This document shows positions 50,903 to 63,163 of a stretch of DNA of 64,000 nucleotides, in pieces. The stretch lies in assembly GCA_023213395.1 (NCBI GenBank), contig CM041465.1, forward strand, positions 105,593,741 through 105,657,740, written 5' to 3'. The stretch is from Cycas panzhihuaensis (lineage: Eukaryota; Cycadophyta). A program made the translations under genes and the position numbers. Each line of letters opens with the position of its first letter. The first letter of the stretch is position 1. Below the pieces are notes generated by a model. It worked only from the letters and a program-made list of their open reading frames with translations, searched no databases and was not told where the DNA came from.

Positions 50903-52926
50903 GTGGAAGAAAGCCTGATGTAAGTAATTTAAGAATCTTTGGTAGTCATGCCTTTATACATATTCCAGATAAATCTAGGACAAAACTAGATTCAAAATAC
51001 ATAGACTGTGTTATGGTAGGGTATAGTAAAAATTCAAAAGAGTACAAATGCATAGATCTTAAGATAAACAAAATATATATATGTAGAGATGTAGTCTTTA
51101 ATGAAGATTTTCAATTCTAGGTCATGTCTCTAATACAAACAATTGAAGGAATGCCTAGAATCAAACCTTAAGAAGAATTGGTTACTAGAGAATCAGGAAT
51201 GACAATAGAACCAAAACTGGAAGAATCTGAATTTATTAAAGAAAAACCTTCATCAGAAGAATCAACTTTAGAAGCATCATAGAAAAAGGTACCAAAATAG
51301 TACATCAAAACTATAGAAGATAGAAAAGAAAATATATTCACACATAGGACTAGAAGTCAACAACAATAACATCAATCCCTCTTTAGTATACTACAGCCAC
51401 AGTCACTTGAAGAAGTGAAAGAATGTATAGAATAGAGAGCATCCATAGATGCAGAGATGGATGCCATAGCCAAGAATCAAACATGGGACCTAATAGAACT
51501 ACCTTCAAATAAGTTAATAGTCAATTGCAAATGGGTATACAAGGTAAAAGAGGGTGCAAATGGAAAAATAGAAAATTTTAAAGCAAGACTTATGGTAAAA
51601 TGGTATACCCAAACTACTGGAATTAACTTTGATGAGACTTTTTCACCTATGAAAAAAATGAATACAGTTCAAATGGTGATAGCACTAGCAGCTCAAAAGA
51701 ACTAGAAAATCTACTAGTTAGATGTCAAAAGTGCCTTTGTGCATGGAGAACTACAAGAAGAAATTTACATGCACCAACTTGAAGGCTATGCCCTGTCTAG
51801 ACAAGAACGCCTAGCATGTAAACTCAAAAAGGCACTGTATGGTTTGAAACAATCCCCTAGGGCATGGTATGCTAGACTAGACTATCATCTATCTCAAAAT
51901 GGCTTCTAAAGGAGAAACTCTGATTCAAGTCTTTACATAAAAAGAAATGATGGAATAATGTCAATTATAGTACTATGTATTGATGATATGATACTCACTA
52001 AAGATGACACCAAGTCTATCTCAGACATAAAAAGTTAGTTATAAAAGGATTTTAAAATGACTAACTTGGGTCCTTTGAGCTACTATCTAGGAATAGAAAC
52101 TAAGCAAAATGAAAAGCATACTGCACTCCCATAAGGCAAGTATATCAAAGATTTGTTGACTAAGTTTCCCATGGAGAACTACAATAAATGTGTAACCCCT
52201 ATGGAAGTTAGTTGTAATCTAATCCCAGAAGAATGAGAGCCTTCAATTGATTGAACACTTTATAAATAGTTGATTGGAAGTCTTATTTACCTCACTACCA
52301 CAAGACCTGACATCTCACATTCAGTAGGTCTAGTTTCTAGATATATGTAGGAGCCCAAGCTAAAACATTGGAAGGATATAAAAGGAATACTTAGATACCT
52401 GAAAGGGACAACAAATCTAAAACCAGTATATAACAAAGAAAAGTCAACATAATTGATTAGGTGTTACTATTCTGATTGGGTAGGTGATAAGGATACTAGA
52501 AGATCCACTAGTGGATATTGTTTCTTCTTTGGGTCAGCTTCCATTTCATGGTGCAGTAAAAAAAAACCCACTGTTACACTTTCTTCAACCAAAGTAGAAT
52601 ACAAATTAGTGGTTAGTGTAACTTGCAAAGCCCTTTGGCTCTGACAACTATTAAGAGACATGAACCAATTACAACAAGAACCAATGATGCTACTCTATGA
52701 TAATCAAAGTGCAATTAAGCTAGCTAAAAATCCCATCTTGCATGCACAAACCAAGCACATAGAAGTAAACTATCACTTTATTTAAGAAAATGTGCAAAAT
52801 AAAGACATTGATCTAATGTATTATCCAACAATAGATCAAGCTACAAATATATTAACAAAATCCCTTAGGAGAGATAAGTTTAAAACTCTTAGAGAAAGAT
52901 TAGGTTTAAAAAGGATAAAACATTAA
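50903..52926 (+). pseudogene. Integrase C-terminus, RT and RNase H of copia D
   Basis: It continues D from 13884 with GRKPDVSNLRIFGSHAF and VMVGYSKNSKEYKC (integrase C-terminal end). RT runs from NQTWDLIELPSNK through NCKWVYKVKEG, LDVKSAFVHGELQEEIYM and ALYGLKQSPRAWY to LCIDDMIL, the Y-V-D-D motif with both Asp kept. RNase H has YYSDWVGDKDTRRSTSGYCF, DNQSAIKLAKNPI and ATNILTKSL, and ends IKH-stop at 52924-52926. About a dozen in-frame stops occur, mostly at Gln, Trp or Arg positions, but few frameshifts. Confidence 0.92.
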
Positions 52927-52933
52927 GAGAGGG
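52927..52933 (+). other. Polypurine tract of copia D
   Basis: GAGAGGG lies between the pol stop codon and the 3' LTR. Confidence 0.75.
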
Positions 52934-53135
52934 TGTTAAAATATAATGTTTTATCCTAAGAACATTAGAGAAAAGGGGTAATATGTTTAAAACCCTTATT
53001 ATATTTAATTCTTATGTTTAATGTTACAATCATGTAACAGTTACGAGTCTATTGTATATAAGGGAGGTTTCTCTCCATCAATAGAATGTGTCTAATTCCA
53101 TTCTTCCTCATAGTTGAGGATTTAATTTTTCTACA
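52934..53135 (+). repeat. 3' LTR of copia D
   Basis: It is 202 bp, starts TGTTAAAATATAATG and ends TTTTTCTACA, and is followed by the TSD AATAT. Confidence 0.93.
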
Positions 53136-53416
53136 AATATCACATGAGCATAAGTTGCATATAGATATTGAAAATCCTCACCTTATAAATTAATTATATA
53201 TGCAGATACATAACACAAAGCTCAACTCCTAGATTACACCACAAAGTTGGGTCATTAAATACCAAAACTAGGGAAAATAAGCTTAGTAAAGAAAAATAAC
53301 TCTTGATACTTAATAAAATCATTCAAAACCAAAGTCTATAGTGACATCATAACATGTTAGGCATACAACAACATTTTAATATAGTTAAAAATACATGGAG
53401 ATAGTGATACAAAGAG

Positions 53417-53727
53417 TGTTAGAATAATGTTTGCATAGGTCTAATTATGAATTAGATGAGTCACTATGTCATCATTAACTTGATGATACATGTCAAGAGT
53501 TACAAATCTAAGTGACACTTATCTAAGTGGTTACAAGACATTTTTAGATCATTATTGATCTCATTTATACTTATAGGTGTATAGGGTTATGCATTGTATT
53601 ATTGGAGAGTCATTCTTAATAAATGAAAAATAAGATTTTGAAATTAGACTAATTCTACTTGAAACCCATGTCATATTTTTCTATGGTTCTATTTTATCCA
53701 CTATCAATTTCATTTGGTATCAAAGTA
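53417..53727 (+). repeat. Orphan copia-type LTR with primer site
   Basis: It starts TGTTAGAATAATG and ends ATTTCA at 53712. After TT comes TGGTATCAAAGTA (53715-53727), a degenerate initiator-Met site. It is 296 bp by these ends. No matching 3' LTR or coding region was recognised downstream. Confidence 0.6.
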
Positions 53728-54239
53728 TATTATTACAGGTTGTTAATTAATTTTTTGACTTATGATATATGTACCCAATCAATGTGTTGGTGATTTTAGT
53801 TGTGATTTTCACCAAATAAGCTATGTGAAATTGTGAGAAATTTAGTTGTTATATGGAGTTCCTTGCAATACTAAAATGATATACACTTGTGTATGTAATT
53901 GAGGGGTGTTTTACACTTTAATAGACTTGTTTATTCAATGATAAACAGACCAATATCTAAGCCTATTAATGACACCGATGTTAATGTTACTTCATTGAAT
54001 TAGTTAGCTAGAGTTGAGAAGAGAAGAAAACTAAGAGAGAAAAAATGTATATTCTAAATGGGAATCACTTGGCTATAAGTTTTATTATCTTTTTTTTCCT
54101 CTTTGCTTAAAAGGACATAAATAAAAAATGAAATGAATGTATACAGTTAAGAGAATTTATTAAGGAGGGATAGTAGTCTCGAGACTTAGTCTAAAAATGG
54201 GTGTATCAAGGTGATGTTTTCCTAATAAAAATGTTTAAT

Positions 54240-54960
54240 ATCTTAAGACTTGAGTTTAAAATGGAGTTTTATCATATACACGAGTGAAATCTCACAATTT
54301 TGTAAGTAGGTAAAGGAGAAAAATCCAAAGGATTGTTCATCTTTGAAATTATAAAATGCAAGGAAGGGATAATCTTATATATTCTCATATTTATACAAGT
54401 GAGTTTAAGAGTGTTAAGTACTTAGTGGATTATTTGCAAAGTTGTAAAATAGAAGTGAACAAAGGCCTAACTTCATACTTCTTTACATTCTTATAAACGT
54501 GACATTGTCAGTGTGCATTCAAGGGGTCAATAATGAAATTGTTAAGGAAGAATAACAAAGCAACAAGGCAAAGGATCATCCAGTTCTAAGGTTGTGAAAT
54601 ATGAGGAATGTCTAAAGGAAATTTTTCTTGTAGTTTCACAAATGAACCAAAAGTAAAGGCTATTCAAATGATAAATCCCAAAGGTATAAAATAAAAGCCT
54701 ATTCTTATGTTTCCTCATATTTTCATAAGTAAGATGAAGATAATGATTATTCAAAATAAGGTTTGTGATGTTGTGAGACAAGTATAGCACAATGCTTTCT
54801 CACACTTTTATAAATATGAAAAAAGTGACTAATACTCAAGTCATGGATTACGAAGTTGCAAAAAGCAAATAACAAGGTGATGGGAGACCTACAATAAGTT
54901 GTCTTATATTGTTTTTTTCTTATATTCTTATAAAAGTTTATTTCATATCACAAATTGAAG
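54240..54960. repeat. Degenerate tandem repeat, period about 100 bp
   Basis: A T-rich motif of the form TTCTCATATTTTCATAAGTG recurs near 54380, 54483, 54710, 54800 and 54915, with a weaker copy near 54630. It alternates with a motif of the form GTTGTGAAATAxAAGG (near 54345, 54445, 54590, 54765, 54853). Units are much diverged, and the period varies from about 85 to 115 bp by eye. Confidence 0.45.
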
Positions 54961-56929
54961 GGATTCATTTGTGTGGATAAGAAATGTGAAAAGGGCTTCA
55001 ATAAACTACCATGTCATAATTCAAATAGCATTATATGACTATTCTTAGTGATTTTCATAGCATGTTTCAATAAAGAGTGATGACAAATAATGCAAGGCTT
55101 GAAAAGTCAAATTATCACTAAAAACAATAATGTGAAGCTCTACTATAATATTTAAATTCACGCCCACAATATATTGATTAAATTTTTAACTAGATTCCAA
55201 TGAAGCAATGTCAAGATTAGAAGAAATGAGAAGATTTGTCATTTACAAAAGTTAACCTATCAAAAGTCCCAACTAGATTCAAAAGAGTGATAATCAATTA
55301 GTCAATTCTAAAGGAGAATAAACATTTCATTAAATAGTTGGGATAAATTATTAAAAATTTAGGTTATTCTTTAAACTACTAAACATAACACCTACACCTT
55401 AGTCTAAAACTAATATGGAAGAGATTGGGTAATTCCAAAACCATTCAAAAAGTCATCCATATAATTAACAACTCTACAAAAGTCTCTTCAAGTAGAATGA
55501 TTATTATAAAACCAAAAAAGTTAGAAGGCAAGAGGTCAAAGAACACAAGGTTCCACTAATTACTGCTTAGTCTACCCAATATATAGTTATAATTTCATAT
55601 TTATCATTTAATTTCATGCCCATACATCATCCTAAAGATCTCTATAATAGACCCTTGCAAGTAGTTAGGGACAAAAAAGAGTTTTATTCAAGTGTCATTC
55701 TGAGTATTGAATAGGCCTAAATATGTTATTTATTGTAAAGAAACATTTTTCCTAATAATATAAAGATCAGTATTTGATCTACTCATTGTTAAATCCTTTA
55801 TTATTATTAGGAAACTTATGATGTAATCTATTATATTTATTTAACTATATTGGTTATTTATGGTCTATACCATTTGTGATTCTAAGGGATCCAAGATGAT
55901 GGCATTTTATAATTCTGCTTTATTTTGTTTTTCTTTTAGATGCATATCACATATTTTAATCCTTCCCAATATTTTAAAAATATTCATTATAATGCTCTTC
56001 TATTGATCATTCTTTTCTTGTAGATAAATTATATTAATTCATTCATTTATTATATAAGCCAATTAATGTGTCTTTAGGGTTGAATAATTTGTAATTGTTT
56101 ATTTACTTTTTGTGTTTATTTCACTTAATATTCTAGAAATCAAATTTACATAAACTAATCTTTGAGAAGTGCAAAAGCAAGAGGCAACAAGTTTTTAGCT
56201 ATGAAAGATTTATTTGACAATCTGGATGCTAAATTTAATTTAGTTTCTAATGTAATATGTCTTTGGAGATTATGTAAATTTAGTAAAGGACAATCCATCT
56301 AAAGGCATAATAATTTTTAGTTGTGTTTCCAATTTATAAATTATGGAAATGGATGCATTTTTTATATACTAGCTAGTCTCTCTTAAAATTCCCAATGCTT
56401 ATAAGAACACTTATTATTCTCAAAATCTATATTTAAGATATCGTACCAATATAAATAAATATATAGTTATATCTAAGGCACTACATATGAAGGCAGAAAT
56501 AAAAACAAGTGATACTCTATCCTTTTATACAAGTAACCTAAGAGATAAATTACATAAAGATATATGCCAATTTTAACCACCAACTCTTACAAAATCTATA
56601 AATATAACTTAATAAATAGAAGTAATCCATGCAGTCATTTCTCATATTACAAACCTGATGAGTTTACTAACATTACCTATAGTTGGATTAGACATAGAAT
56701 AAGATAATTACATTAAATAATAATTAAAATAATATAGAAAATGAATAGAACTAATGAGTGCTAGTCCTCTTTAGGGGGAGGGCTCCTTTGAGAATCACCA
56801 CTAGGTGTGATTTCGTCCAAATAGCTAAAGCTCTAAAAAGTAATACACGATGTTTTTCCATTATCTTCTATACCTTAAATACTCAAGAATAGGTGTCATA
56901 ACCTAAAGAATATGTCAATATGAAAGAAT
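54961..56929. other. AT-rich intergenic DNA, no recognised gene
   Basis: No frame longer than 60 codons with recognisable content is present. The last part (about 56500-56930) may be the 3' end of chromovirus I. Confidence 0.55.
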
Positions 56930-57117
56930 ATATTGGTTTATAATGAGTCCTCCCTATTCAAAAGATGCTTTACCCTCAAAGCGTCAAAGTAACTTCAAAT
57001 GAATTATTATATCCATATTCTTCCAATTGAACAGGTGTTCTTTGATTTGTTCATTTAGTAAATTCTTGGTTCTAGAGTCAGAATTAATTTTAATATTAGA
57101 GCATCTACTAGAGAAAT
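56930..57117 (-). pseudogene. Chromodomain end of chromovirus remnant I
   Basis: On the minus strand the frame from 57079 reads DSRTKNLLNEQIKEHLFNWK, then NM, a stop, RFEGKASFE, a stop and GGLIINQY. This matches the end of plant chromovirus pol: R-x-x-x-L-R-x-x-x-I-x-E-Y-L-V-K-W-K-N-L, then a Glu/Gly-rich tail. Element H begins 6 bp to the right. The partner gag-protease is at 63164-64000, so I lost RT, RNase H and most of integrase before or around the time H inserted. Confidence 0.6.
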
Positions 57118-57122
57118 GTTAT

Positions 57123-57717
57123 TGAGGAGGATGGCCTACAAGGAAAAAAATTCAATCTCACATGCATAAACTTAAAACAAGGAAAAAACTAAAGAATAAG
57201 AAGAGTCATTTCACTTTTATTTCTATTCCATTCTATTCAATTTGCCAAAAGATAGTCTAAATTTATATTTATAAAAGTGAAAGTGGGAAGTTCAAAACCC
57301 TAACCTTAAAACCCCTTTAAAATGATTTCCAATTACCTAAAATATTAAATAAAATCATGCTTTTAAGTTAATTTATATGTAAAAACTAAACCACTAAGGG
57401 TCATTACATAAAAATCAAACTAGTCTAAAATTAACTATTATTTTTAGACATATAAACTAAATCTTAATTTTTAGACATATTTGGGGTGCTTTTTGGATAA
57501 AAAACTACAAGCCTACAATGGGGTCTTTGGCCCAGTTATAGGTCATTTTTGCCTATTTTACTTGGATATTCCTTTAAGTCAACATAGGAATGACTAAATT
57601 CTAACTACTAAGTAAGAAGTTATGCTCTAATTAATAGACTCTAGAATTTAGAGAAAAAAAGACTAAAAAGTGAAAAGTGAATTAAGTTATGATGAAAGTC
57701 TAAATGCTTGCACATCA
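57123..57717 (-). repeat. 3' LTR of element H
   Basis: The plus strand reads TGAGGAGGATGG to CACATCA. On the element's strand, CTGTGGAGGA just before it is a plausible polypurine tract. Confidence 0.85.
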
Positions 57718-57950
57718 TCCTCCACAGGTTAAAAAGGACTCTACTCCTATGAGTTAGTATGATAAAATTCTTTCTATTTATTAAGATTTAGTCACTTTAG
57801 CTTTTCTTAAGTGATCTAGGTGTTGTTTACTTCTGGCATACCTTTTTACTACACTAGATACATGTTCTAATTTTCCTTATCATTTGCTTATTTTCTTTAT
57901 ATCTAGAACCTACTCATTTCTTCTTATTTCTTCCTCAGCATTTTGGGCTC

Positions 57951-60900
57951 CTAACTGACCACTTCACCCACATAATCTACCTCTTCATCTCCTTCATGAT
58001 ATGCATATAGATTTAAAACACTAAAAATAGAATAGATATCAAAGTATTCAAGTAGATTCACCTTATACGCATTGTTATTGATCCTTCTTGTAACTTGACA
58101 CGGTCTAACCCTTTTGTATTTGAGTTTGTTGTAAGTCCCTTTGAAAAATCTATCTTTCCTTAAGTAAACCATCAAAAAGTCACCTTCTTCAAATACCTTA
58201 TACTTATGGGTCTTATCTACTACTTCTTTATACTTTTTGTTATCGTTTTGTAACTTTTTTCTCACCTCCTCATGAACCTATTATATATGCTCTGTAAAAG
58301 CTTTTATATAGTCGTTTACCTTCTTTTAAATAGGTAGGTGTACTAAATCTAACACACCCTTGGGGTTTCTACTATACACAATCTAAAATATGATTTACCT
58401 ATTGACCTATTCAAAAAACTATTATATTCAAATTCTACTTAGGCCAATTTCAAATCCTATTATTTGGGCTTTTCTCTAATGATGTACCTTAGCAAGTTTC
58501 CCAAACTTTTGTTTACCACTTTAGATTACCCATTAGTTTATGGATGGTAGGCACTCTTAAACTAGAGTTTTGTTCCTAACTTCTTCTATAGAATCTTTCA
58601 TAAATGATAAAAAGAACTTTATATTCTTACCTAAAGTAATAGTCTTTGGAATGCCATATCGCCTTGTAACTTCTTTAAAGAATAAATCTATTATTTTAAC
58701 TACATTATTTATCTTATTGTATATAACAAAATAAATTATTTTTGAAAAGCAATCAACAATAAAAAAAATTAAATCATTACCTCTTTATGTATATGGTAAT
58801 CCCAACATAAAGTCTATGATCAAGCTTGTCCATGGTCCTTCAGGTACTCATAAGGGCATATATAATTTAGTATTCTATGCATGCCCTTTGTCCATTTGGC
58901 ATATCCTATAGCATTCCATAAATCTTGCTACATCACTCTTCATCGAGGCCAAAGATACTTCTCCTCTACTAAAGTTATGATCTTATTTTAGCTAAAATGT
59001 CCTCCAATACCTCCACTATATAACTCTCATATGATATTCTCCTTCATGGAGCCCATTGAGATGCACAATTATCTTTCCTTAAATAGGTAGCCATCTTACA
59101 TACAGTAATCATCATATAATGAACCATGTATCTTAATTATAGGATTATTATAGTGCTTAATAATTATTTTAAAATTAAGATATGAGTCATATAAATCCTA
59201 AATGGCTTCAACTCCTATCACTTCATTTGCCATGGTGGTGAATAATACCACTTGCCTACTCAATATATCAACAACACAATTCTATTTACCTAATTTATGT
59301 TTCAAAATAAATATAAAGCTTTATAGATAGCACATCCACTTAGTATGCCTTGTATTTAATTTCCTTTGGGTATTCACAAACCTCAAGGCCTTGTTGTTAG
59401 TAAACAGGACAAATTCCTTAGGTATGAGATAATGCCTTAAATGCCTCAAAGCTTAGAAAATTATATAAAATTCTAAGTCATAGGTTAAATACCTTCTTCT
59501 TATCTTATTAAATTTCTCACTATAAAATGTTATAGGTCTTCCTTCTTAACCAGGTACTACTCTACTTACAACATGTAAAGTATCATAATCAACCTTAAAT
59601 ACTTTTCTAAAGTTTGGCAATATGAGAACATGTACCTTAGTTATCTTTTTCTTTAAGAGATAGAAGTTATTCTATGCTCCCATGGTCCATGTAACTCCTT
59701 ACCCTTTATGTAATTTATTAACAATGCAATAATTCTACTAAATTTCCTAATGAACTTTCTATAAAACTAAGCCTAACTATGAAAACTTCTTAACTCTATC
59801 ATAGCCTTAGGTGTTGGCCACTCAATAATTGTCCTTGTCTTCTCGTCATCCCTTTGCAATCCCTCTTGCAAGATCATAAAGCCTAGAAATCCTAGGTTCC
59901 TTGGCATAAACTTATACTTCTTCATATTTACATATAACTTTTCTATCCTTAACATTTCAAACACCACCCTTAAGTGTATTAAGTGATCCTCCTTAATCTT
60001 ACTAAATAAAAAAATGTTATCAAAATAGATAACTACAAACTTACTAATGAATGGTCATAGCATAGTGTTCATCAATCTCATGAATGTGCTTGGGGTGTTT
60101 GACATCTCAAATGGCATGACTAGTTATTCATATAATCTATCCCTCATCTTGAAGGTTATTTTCCACTCATCCCCTTCATGAATCTAGATCTAATGATATG
60201 CACCTTTTAGGTCTACCTTTATAAAGTAGGAAGCACTCAGTAATACATCCAACATATCATCCATATGAAATATGGAGAGCTAGTATTTAATTTTTATCTT
60301 GTTGATCACTCTAGAATCAATATACACTTTCCATGAGCCATCTTTCTTTAGAGTCACCAATGTTGGAACTACACAAGGACTCAAGCTTTCTCTTACCATT
60401 CCCTTATGTAATAATTTATTAACTTGTCAATTTTAACTCCACATTCTCCATTGGGCTTAAGCAATAAAATACCTAGTTTAGTAAACTTGACCTTGGGATT
60501 AGGTTGATTTAGTATTAAACATATCTCATAGGTGGTAAGCTATCAAGTAACCCATTTGGCATAATGTCACTATACTCTTGTAATATCCCTACTACCTCAC
60601 ATAGTATCTCTATGCTATCATTCTTTATATATCTTACTATCAATGCATAAGTGTGAGCCTCTTGTATATGTTTCATAAATTCTTTAGTAGTCAGCATGCT
60701 TTCCACATGCCCTTCTTTCTTAAGTAATAATAACTTTACCTCTATATCATCCTCCTAGAATGTGTGGGTATTATTCTTTCTATTGTAAAAGATGTTCCTA
60801 TTGTACTACCATGGTCTCTCTAATAACATATGGTATAAATCCATTAGGATCACATCATACCATATCTCATCTTGATATAATTTTTTGATATTAAATTTAA

Positions 60901-62500
60901 CCAAGTATCTCTTGTCAACAGTCACCTCATTTCTCTTTTTGAACCATGAAATATAGTATGGATATGGATGTACTTCATAACACAATCCTAACTTTTCTAC
61001 CATTTAATTAGAGATCATATTCATACAACTACCACCATCAATCATAACTTTATATACCTTTCTTTCCATATTATATCTTATTCTAAAAATATTAGTTATC
61101 AACCATGAATCATCATCTATCTTTGCCTTTACTTTATCTTGTGTGGGTTGTTATCCTAGTGTTATTATGGTTATTTGAAGCATTAAGCCCTCATCTTCAT
61201 CTATATTAACTCCTTCATTGCCATCTTTATTTTGGGCTAAGTTCATTCTCAGATACTCTTCCTACCTCTAAGATTGCTTATAATGGTGATTAAGGCATTC
61301 AAATGTCATCTATCCTTCTTCCACACATTTGAAATAAATAAAAGGTTTTCTCCATCATCTTCCACCACCAAAACCTCTACTTTGTTGGGCTCTTAGAAAT
61401 CCTCTTCCTCTAAGTTAGTTCTAAGTTCCTCTTTCTCCATGTATTTTACCCCACCTCTCTCCATCTTATCTTTCCATCCTATTGGATGATTATTCTCTTA
61501 TATAGGGGATTCTTCCTCTACTTCTATACAAAGGTGGTGAACCTCTTCTTACCATAGAGAGTCTTTAAATAGCATACTTATTTTACTTCTCTTCTACCTT
61601 CAATTCTAGTTATATGCATCTTCTATACTTTTAACTCTATGCATGCTAAGTTCATCCTGAATTAAAAACTTTAAACTATTTACATACCTTGTGGTGACTT
61701 GTTCATCTATCTCTTCATGCTCCATATAAATCAAAAGCATATAGAACTCATTCGTGTTCACTTTGATTTAAGTAATGAAACTTTCTGAAGAGGATCTAAG
61801 AATAATCAACTAGTAAAAGCTCCTCTTTCAACTTTTTAACCATTTTAGTCCATGTTCTGATCTTTTCTTTTCCTTTCCTCACCCTCTCCTTCTATAAGTG
61901 ATCTTATCAAATGGTTGTATACCACTTTAACTTTATGCATGTGAACTTTACCTTCTTTTTTTTAGTCATTCTCTTCTATTCAAAGAACTTCTCCATGGCA
62001 TTTAGACAATCTATTGGCTCCTTAGATTTTAAACTCCCCTAATAGTTTGGAATGTCAATTTTGATTCTCTCACTCTTATCTTCAAGTACTTTTAAGAATC
62101 TCTCTTTTATTATTTATAGTTCTTATAATTCTCCATCTCCTAATCTTATGCCATCCTCATATAATACTTATTCTTCACTGGTATTTCCTTTGTGCCTTTG
62201 TCTTAATACTATAGTAACAAGTCATTATATTCTCCTCTGTAGCTCCTATAGGTTTTTGTTCATTTTAACATAGTTCACCCTTCCTCATCTGTAGCTCCTA
62301 TAGGTTTTTGTTCATTTTAATATAGTTCACCCTTCCTCCTCTTCTCACCATGTTTTATTGCTTTTCTCTTTACTTAACCACTTTGGGTTCTAAAACTTCT
62401 CTTATAAGCTTTTTGCAAAGCTCTTAATCCCCTAGTGATCACTTCATCACCCTTTTAGTAGGAATATTATACCACCTCCATAGTTTCTTCAATAGATATT
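57951..62500 (-). pseudogene. Gag-pol of Ty3/gypsy element H
   Basis: The gag zinc knuckle is degenerate (FKCVEEG-stop-MTFEC, about 61275-61340). Protease has MIDGGSCMNM, then MVEKLGLCYEVHPYPY and DVILMDLYHMLLERPW (61003-60806). RT begins VGILQEYSDIMPNGLLDSLPPM (60600-60515); its catalytic box reads YFDN instead of Y-x-D-D (about 60025), with the second Asp changed to Asn, and KYKFMPRNLGFLGFMI follows. Integrase has CYRICQMDKGHA, FMLGLPYT, GIPKTITLGKNIKFF (second Asp replaced) and the C-terminal end FLMVYLRKDRFFKGTYNKLK to VLNLYAYHEG (58265-57951). Stops and frameshifts are dense. Confidence 0.82.
62237..62340. repeat. 52-bp tandem duplication in H gag region
   Basis: Two adjacent 52-bp units starting CTGTAGCTCCTATAGG differ at only two positions, so the duplication is much younger than the decay of H itself. 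Confidence 0.93.
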
Positions 62501-62553
62501 TGTTGTCATACCTTAAACTTTTGTGGTTTCTCTTCAACCATAGAGTTGAACCA

Positions 62554-62566
62554 TGCTCTAATACTA
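62554..62566 (-). other. Primer binding site of element H (degenerate)
   Basis: On the minus strand this reads TAGTATTAGAGCA, two transitions away from the initiator-Met type TGGTATCAGAGCA, with a two-base gap from the LTR. Confidence 0.65.
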
Positions 62567-62568
62567 GA

Positions 62569-63158
62569 TGATAAGGATGGATAATAATGAAATATATATA
62601 TATATCATATGCACAAACTTAAAAGGAGAAGAAAACCAAAGAATGGAGATAGTTGTTTCACTTCAATTTCTATTCTATTCTATTCTATCTACCAACAGAC
62701 AGTCTAAAATTACATTTATAAAAGTGAAAGTAAGAAGTCTAAAAACTTTCAATTGTAATCCTAAAAACTCTTAATTGCTTAAAATAATAAATAAAATCAT
62801 ATTTTTAAGTTAATCCCTACTCAAAAACTAGTCCACTAAGGGTCATTATATAAAAATAAAATTTATTTTAAAATTAACTACTACTTTTAGACATATAAAC
62901 TAAATCTCAATTTTTGGGCATATTTGGGAGTTTTTTTTGTTGAAAATTTGAGCCTATAATAGGGATTTTAGCCTAGTAATAGGCCATTTTGTTCTATTCT
63001 ACTAAGATAGGCATTCATGTTAGTGTAGGGTTGACTAAACTTTGACCATTGAGTAAGAAGTTATGCTTTGATTAGTAGACCCTAAAATTTAGAGAAAAAA
63101 ACACTAAAAAGTAAATAGTGAATTAAGTTATGACGAAGATCTAGATGCTCATACATCA
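62569..63158 (-). repeat. 5' LTR of element H
   Basis: The plus strand reads TGATAAGGATGG to ATACATCA. It shares CACTAAGGGTCATTA and TTTTTAGACATATAAAC-type blocks with 57123-57717. Confidence 0.85.
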
Positions 63159-63163
63159 ATTAT

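Larger units (their letters stand above)
57123..63158 (-). mobile_element. Ty3/gypsy element H (6.0 kb), inserted in remnant I
   Basis: LTRs at 57123-57717 (595 bp) and 62569-63158 (590 bp) align over their length. Flanks GTTAT (57118-57122) and ATTAT (63159-63163) match at four of five bases. The minus-strand order is LTR, primer site, gag, zinc knuckle, protease, RT, RNase H, integrase, polypurine tract, LTR. The integrase end resembles chromoviruses. The element is strongly decayed. Confidence 0.85.
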
